From Alphaproteobacteria bacterium (GTDB lineage: Bacteria > Pseudomonadota > Alphaproteobacteria > UBA6615), in NCBI GenBank assembly GCA_011087645.1, contig JAALLF010000025.1:1-36426 (forward strand): 36,426 bases of DNA, in the 5' to 3' direction. A model generated the notes under the pieces. It searched no databases. It saw only the letters and a list, made by a program, of their open reading frames with translations, and was not told the DNA's origin. Positions 31,498 through 36,426 of the stretch are shown here, piece by piece (the stretch's first letter is position 1; each line of letters opens with the position of its first letter). The position numbers and the translations under genes were made by a program.

Positions 31498-31902
31498 ATG
31501 ATCGATCACCAAGCGGCACTCATTTATGCCATGGTCATGGCGTCGGCGGCGGATAGCGATATGACCGATTCCGAAATCACCCGGATCGGTGAAATCGTCA
31601 GCCATCTGCCAATTTTCAGCTCTTTCGACATCGACCGGTTGCCTGAAATCGCGTCGGATTGCGCGGTCCTGCTGTCCGACGAGGACGGGCTGGACAAGGC
31701 CTTCGACGCGATGCGCGAGGCCCTGCCGGACCGCCTGCGCGAAACCGCCTACGCCCTGGCCTGCGATATCGTCGCCGCCGACGGCACGGCGGCTCAAGAA
31801 GAGTTGCGGCTGCTCGAGATCATGCGCCACGCGCTCGATATCGACCGGCTGAACGCCGCCGCTATCGAGCGCGGCGCGGCGGCGCGCTACGCCACCGCCT
31901 AG
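31498..31902 (+). CDS. TerB-like tellurite-resistance-family protein
   Basis: 134 aa, helical. The pattern MVMASAADSDMTDSEITRIGEIV and ACDIVAADGTAAQEELRLLEIM has the two Asp-rich TerB segments (DSDMTDSE and AADGTAAQEE), likely metal-binding. TerB proteins act in stress responses with Ter operons, but there is no other ter gene here. RBS AGGAAG is present. Function in this organism unknown. Confidence 0.85.
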   Translation: MIDHQAALIYAMVMASAADSDMTDSEITRIGEIVSHLPIFSSFDIDRLPEIASDCAVLLSDEDGLDKAFDAMREALPDRLRETAYALACDIVAADGTAAQEELRLLEIMRHALDIDRLNAAAIERGAAARYATA

Positions 31903-31928
31903 GGTCCCACAACGCCGGAGAGAGCGTC

Positions 31929-32810
31929 ATGTCCGATGTGGTCGGGTGGAAGATTGGTCTGATCGGCCTGGGCCATATGGGCAAGCCGATGGCCCGCAAC
32001 CTGCACAAGGCGGGCGCGATGGTCACCGTATCCAGCCGCAGCCCGGGCCCGGTCGAGGCCCTGGCCGCCGAGGGTCTGGCCACCGCTGGCACCCCGCGCG
32101 AGGTCGCCGCGGCATCCGATATTGTCATCATGATGGTGACCGACACTGCCAGCGTTGACCTGGTCCTGCACGGCTCCGATGGCGTGATCGCCGGCCTGAG
32201 CGACGGCAAGACCGTCATCGACATGGGCACCACCAAGGTGCGCGAGACCCGCCGATGGGCCGAAGAGGTCATCCAGGCCGGCGGCAGCTATATCGACGCT
32301 CCGGTATCTGGCGGCCAAGTGGGCGCCGAACAAGGGACGCTGTCGATCATGGCCGGCTGCCCCGATGCGGCCTTGGCCCGGGTGCGACCGATCTTCGACG
32401 TGCTGGGTAAGAACATCACCCATATCGGCGATGTCGGCGCCGGCCAGGTGGCGAAGACCGCCAACCAGTCGATCGTCGCGGTGACCCTGGCCGCCGTCGC
32501 GGAGGGTCTGACCCTGGCGCAGCGCGCGGGCGTCGATCCCGGCAAGGTGCGCGAGGCGCTGCAAGGCGGCTTCGCGGAATCGCGGGTCCTCGATCTCCAT
32601 GGCGGGCGCATGGTGGCGCGCGAGTTCGAGCCCGGCGGCCCGGCGCGGGTGCAACTAAAGGACGTCGATCAGGCGCTGGAACTGGCTGGCCAGGTCGGCC
32701 TCGACACACCGACCCTGACCAACATCCAAGCACTCTGGCAAAAGATGGTCGACCACGGCTGGGGCGATCTTGACCAAGCTGGCATCATTCGGGTGATCGA
32801 AGAGCTGTAA
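31929..32810 (+). CDS. NAD(P)-dependent beta-hydroxyacid dehydrogenase (3-hydroxyisobutyrate dehydrogenase type)
   Basis: 293 aa. Rossmann loop GLIGLGHMGKPMARNL (10-25), substrate loop DAPVSGGQVGAEQGTL (123-138) and catalytic Lys176 in GQVAKTANQ. It oxidises a beta-hydroxyacid such as 3-hydroxyisobutyrate or reduces tartronate semialdehyde. RBS GGAGAG. It is 26 bp after terB. Cofactor not certain: the SSRSPG after strand 2 lacks the Asp typical of NAD-specific enzymes, so NADP is favoured. Confidence 0.9.
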   Translation: MSDVVGWKIGLIGLGHMGKPMARNLHKAGAMVTVSSRSPGPVEALAAEGLATAGTPREVAAASDIVIMMVTDTASVDLVLHGSDGVIAGLSDGKTVIDMGTTKVRETRRWAEEVIQAGGSYIDAPVSGGQVGAEQGTLSIMAGCPDAALARVRPIFDVLGKNITHIGDVGAGQVAKTANQSIVAVTLAAVAEGLTLAQRAGVDPGKVREALQGGFAESRVLDLHGGRMVAREFEPGGPARVQLKDVDQALELAGQVGLDTPTLTNIQALWQKMVDHGWGDLDQAGIIRVIEEL

Positions 32811-32879
32811 GTTGTTATTCGTGAGAGATATTGAGTGCACGTTTGAAACAAGAAACTTTGAATTAATACGCGCCTTAAG

Positions 32880-32992
32880 CCCCTCTCCCGGCGGGAGAGG
32901 GGTTGGGGTGAGGGGAAAACAAATAGCACCAAACCAGCCTTGTCCCCTCACCCGCTCGCATTCGCTCGCCACCCTCTCCCGCCGGGAGAGGG
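32880..32992. repeat. Second palindromic repeat family (CCCTCTCCCG type)
   Basis: CCCTCTCCCGGCGGGAGAGGGG (32881-32902) then GGTGAGGGG, and on the right CCCCTCACC then CCCTCTCCCGCCGGGAGAGGG in inverted order. It forms two hairpins and a long dyad between convergent genes. A related G/C-rich sequence is cut off by the right window edge. Confidence 0.8.
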
Positions 32993-33014
32993 TTAAGTTT
33001 GCGGCACGATCCCG

Positions 33015-33518
33015 CTAAGATCGCCGCGACGACCCCAGGCGCGGCGGCAGACCGATCAAGACCTGGAGCGCGGCTTTAAACATTTCCGCATTCCCACCAA
33101 GCACCGCAAAGAATTTAGCGTCCACTGCGCGAACCTCCGGTTCGAGTTCTGTAACTGTCTGCCGTCCCCGATCGGTGAGATAGAGCGCGCGCGAGCGGGC
33201 ATCGGCGCCCGGCGCCCGGCGCAATTGGCCGGCTGCCTCTAACTGGCGCAGCACCTGGGACGCCATCGTCGTATCGACCCCGCAATAGGCCGCCAGGGCG
33301 CGCTGGGTGGTCGGCGCCGGCTCGCTGACGGTGCGCGCTTCGAGATGGTGCAGACCCGACAATAGAACGAACTGCGCCTGGGTCAGCCCGCGCGACTTCA
33401 CAAGCCCGCGGATATCGCGCTGCCACGCGTTGGCCGCGCGCCACAATAATATGCCCGGGCTGTCATCGGGCCCGCGCGGGCGCGCCATCGCCTCATTGGC
33501 TTGCTCAATGTCAGACAT
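33015..33518 (-). CDS. MarR-family transcriptional regulator
   Basis: 167 aa. Winged-helix motif: TQRALAAYCGVDTTMASQVLRQLEAAGQLRR, then the wing PGADARSRALYLTDRGRQTV, typical of MarR. These proteins are dimeric repressors that bind palindromes and release them on binding a small molecule. Two palindromes of the right kind lie just upstream of its start, so it probably controls its own transcription. Effector unknown. Confidence 0.92.
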   Translation of the reverse strand: MSDIEQANEAMARPRGPDDSPGILLWRAANAWQRDIRGLVKSRGLTQAQFVLLSGLHHLEARTVSEPAPTTQRALAAYCGVDTTMASQVLRQLEAAGQLRRAPGADARSRALYLTDRGRQTVTELEPEVRAVDAKFFAVLGGNAEMFKAALQVLIGLPPRLGSSRRS

Positions 33519-33548
33519 TACACGCCAACCACCGTTTTCCTCAATTAT

Positions 33549-33579
33549 AATATGTATACTTATTATATGTATACATATT
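33549..33579. promoter_or_regulatory. Two palindromic operator sites before marR
   Basis: A perfect 14-bp palindrome ATATGTATACATAT (33565-33578) and a second near-palindrome around GTATAC (33554-33559) share the core ATATGTATAC, spaced 15 bp apart. They lie about 40 bp upstream of the MarR start. The rest of this AT-rich stretch probably carries the promoter. Confidence 0.6.
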
Positions 33580-33637
33580 ATTGATGTGAATACACATAAT
33601 TTGAGCCTGGCGCACCGCAGAATGTCGGGGAGATATC

Positions 33638-33673
33638 AAAGAAAAGGCCGCGCCGGAGAGATCCGGCGCGGCC
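33638..33673 (-). terminator. Intrinsic terminator of groESL
   Basis: An 11-bp perfect stem GGCCGCGCCGG and CCGGCGCGGCC (33646-33673) with a 6-base loop; minus-strand U-tract TTTTCTTT. It lies 29 bp after groEL. Confidence 0.9.
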
Positions 33674-33701
33674 CTTGATAGGCAAGATTGTTTGGGTGGG
33701 A

Positions 33702-35354
<1,653 letters not shown>

Positions 35355-35383
35355 AATTCGAAATTCCCTAAGTTATATGTGCG

Positions 35384-35701
35384 TTAAGCGGCTTTTTTCT
35401 TGGCGGCTTTTTTGGCCTCGATGACGCCCATGATGTCGGATTCCTTCATGATCAGGAGCTCCTCACCATCGATCGTCACTTCGGTGCCAGACCATTTGCC
35501 GAATAGCACGCGGTCTCCGGATTTCACGTCCATCGGCGCAACGCTGCCGTCTTCCGCGCGGGCGCCAGACCCGACTGAGACGACTTCGCCTTCGGAAGGC
35601 TTTTCTTGAGCCGTGTCAGGGATAATGATTCCACCAGCGGTTTTTTCATCTGATCCGACGCGGCGGACCACAACCCGATCGTGTAACGGGCGAAAACTCA
35701 T
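35384..35701 (-). CDS. groES: Co-chaperonin GroES
   Basis: 105 aa. MSFRPLHDRVVVRRV, the mobile loop DEKTAGGIIIPDTAQEKP and GDRVLFGKWSGTEV are typical. The start is the ATG at 35701 with a GGAGGATC site; a longer reading to 35728 is not the family start. C-terminal Lys/Ala tail (KKAAKKKAA) is extended. First gene of the operon. Confidence 0.97.
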   Translation of the reverse strand: MSFRPLHDRVVVRRVGSDEKTAGGIIIPDTAQEKPSEGEVVSVGSGARAEDGSVAPMDVKSGDRVLFGKWSGTEVTIDGEELLIMKESDIMGVIEAKKAAKKKAA

Positions 35702-35750
35702 GTTTTGATCCTCCATAAATTTGTGCAATTCCGCGATTTCGCGGCGATTG

Positions 35751-35777
35751 TTAGCACTCCAGGAATAGGAGTGCCAG
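35751..35777 (-). promoter_or_regulatory. CIRCE operator (HrcA site) for groESL
   Basis: TTAGCACTC-N9-GAGTGCCAG. The left arm is perfect; the right arm departs from GAGTGCTAA at two of nine positions. It sits 50 bp upstream of groES, on the downstream side of the promoter. HrcA binding here would repress groESL until heat shock. Confidence 0.9.
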
Positions 35778-35778
35778 A

Positions 35779-35807
35779 CACTTAGTGAGCCCTTGGACCG
35801 CTGTCAA
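35779..35807 (-). promoter_or_regulatory. Sigma-70 type promoter of groESL
   Basis: On the minus strand TTGACA (35802-35807) and TAAGTG (35779-35784), separated by 17 bp. The -35 is perfect, the -10 is weak. It abuts the CIRCE element. Confidence 0.65.
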
Positions 35808-35834
35808 CCGTTGCTGAGCTTGAGTCTCGCTATT

Positions 35835-35848
35835 TATGTCCGGACATA
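35835..35848. promoter_or_regulatory. 14-bp perfect palindrome TATGTCCGGACATA
   Basis: It lies between the groES promoter and the usg gene. The symmetry suggests a protein-binding site; no factor is assigned. Further on, ATTTTCA-N8-TGAAAAT (35896-35917) is another inverted repeat in the same gap. Confidence 0.45.
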
Positions 35849-35976
35849 TGGCAGCACTCTCACACGCGGGCTGCTAAACCTTTGTTATTAAACATATTTT
35901 CATTTGAAAGTGAAAATCTTAAGCCTCACTATTCCAGGTACGGAGCGATTCGTTTTAGCTTTGCGAGGTACTTCAC

Positions 35977-36243
35977 ATGAGTGACGATGCGAGAAAACAG
36001 ATGGCAGGCTACCGTCTAACGACGGCGGAAATTCTGTATCACATGCCCGATCACCCGAGCATCCTACAAAGCTTTGTCTGGCAGCGCCTGGACATAGCCC
36101 CGCATTACCCAAGACTGCAAAAATTCCTCGATTTCTGGACCCATAATCTCGACGGCAAGCTGCACTCGGTCAACGTCGCCCATGCAGGCCCCATGACCCC
36201 CAACCGCTACCGCCACGTCGCCGCCTCAAGTCTGCTGCACTGA
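35977..36243 (+). CDS. usg: Usg-family protein
   Basis: 88 aa. RLTTAEILYHMPDHPSILQSFVWQ and FLDFWTHNLDGKLHSVNVAH match the Usg family of alphaproteobacteria, whose name comes from a gene near tryptophan-operon genes in some relatives. Biochemical function is unknown. No trp genes lie in the window. Confidence 0.82.
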   Translation: MSDDARKQMAGYRLTTAEILYHMPDHPSILQSFVWQRLDIAPHYPRLQKFLDFWTHNLDGKLHSVNVAHAGPMTPNRYRHVAASSLLH

Positions 36244-36272
36244 CCGCACCGAACCCGACTCTGCCCAAGCAG

Positions 36273-36426
36273 CGCAATCGCCTGTGACAGCCTCGCCCTT
36301 CGAGACGCCGCCCTTGGGGCGGCTCCTCAGAGTCTGACTCAAAATGAAGTGAGCGATATCAGCGGTTTATGAATCTGACCCTCGAGCGTCATCACCCCCA
36401 CCCCAACCCTCCCCCCTCAAGGGGGA
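36273..36426. repeat. Palindromic repeat, copy D: left half joined to a MITE-like end
   Basis: The left unit (36297-36329) matches copies A and C. At the same TCA point it is followed by GAGTCTGACTCAAAATGAA, 19 bases identical to the left end of the MITE, and then unrelated sequence. The right unit is not in the window. The last 40 bases begin a G/C-rich repeat related to the element at 32880. No gene seen. Confidence 0.7.

Noticed and set aside
35896..35917. Fur box before usg
   Set aside because: ATTTTCA-N8-TGAAAAT is symmetric but does not match the Fur consensus well enough.

Overview
This 36.4 kb window is a stretch of bacterial chromosome with high GC content, almost certainly from an alphaproteobacterium of the Rhodospirillales type (inference from gene content). 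The markers are an RcdA-type DUF1465 protein, a TrcR/DUF1013 regulator, DUF1192 and Usg proteins, COQ9, a class I lysyl-tRNA synthetase, a zinc-free L31 protein, a CIRCE-controlled groESL operon and a ROSE-like heat-shock leader. There are no rRNA or tRNA genes, no CRISPR array, no phage genes and no intact transposase. The content is mostly core metabolism and housekeeping; the accessory material is palindromic repeats and one small non-autonomous insertion element.

Layout. 0.1-3.3 kb: LysR regulator, divergent from a small unknown gene, a class I fructose-bisphosphate aldolase and thiE. 3.4-8.7 kb: efp, an inositol-monophosphatase homologue that has lost its metal-binding aspartates, then an envelope group (secreted OmpA-like protein, MotA/TolQ-like channel, MotB-like coiled-coil/OmpA protein). 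8.7-12.1 kb: an MsbA-like ABC exporter (minus), rpmE, rcdA (minus) and an hsp20 gene with a sigma-32-type promoter and a ROSE-like RNA thermometer. 12.2-18.3 kb: MetE-C-like methyltransferase, then a minus-strand block of thioesterase, alpha/beta hydrolase, O-acetylhomoserine sulfhydrylase, a probable small RNA, trcR and a quinone oxidoreductase.

18.4-25.9 kb: DUF1192, acyl-CoA synthetase, two divergent DUF465 genes (one uses TTG and is only 56 codons long), a diguanylate cyclase, purE-purK, overlapping coq9 and def, and a class IV aminotransferase. 26-36.4 kb: lysyl-tRNA synthetase, a 0.6 kb repeat island with a 222-bp MITE, a small Pro/Thr-rich ORF, a DinG-like helicase, TerB, a 3-hydroxyisobutyrate-dehydrogenase-like enzyme, a MarR regulator with palindromic operators, groEL-groES with CIRCE, and usg.

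The most interesting points are: (i) the pseudo-IMPase beside efp; (ii) the two-layer heat-shock control of hsp20; (iii) a probable minus-strand sRNA of about 110 nt with three CCUCYCU anti-Shine-Dalgarno motifs upstream of metY; (iv) a TolQ/MotA-MotB-like motor pair with an unusually long periplasmic coil; and (v) a family of inverted-repeat elements with conserved arms and variable self-complementary hairpins, one split by an IS5-type MITE. No wholly new multi-gene system is evident. All functional calls come from reading sequence and motifs; no database search was run.
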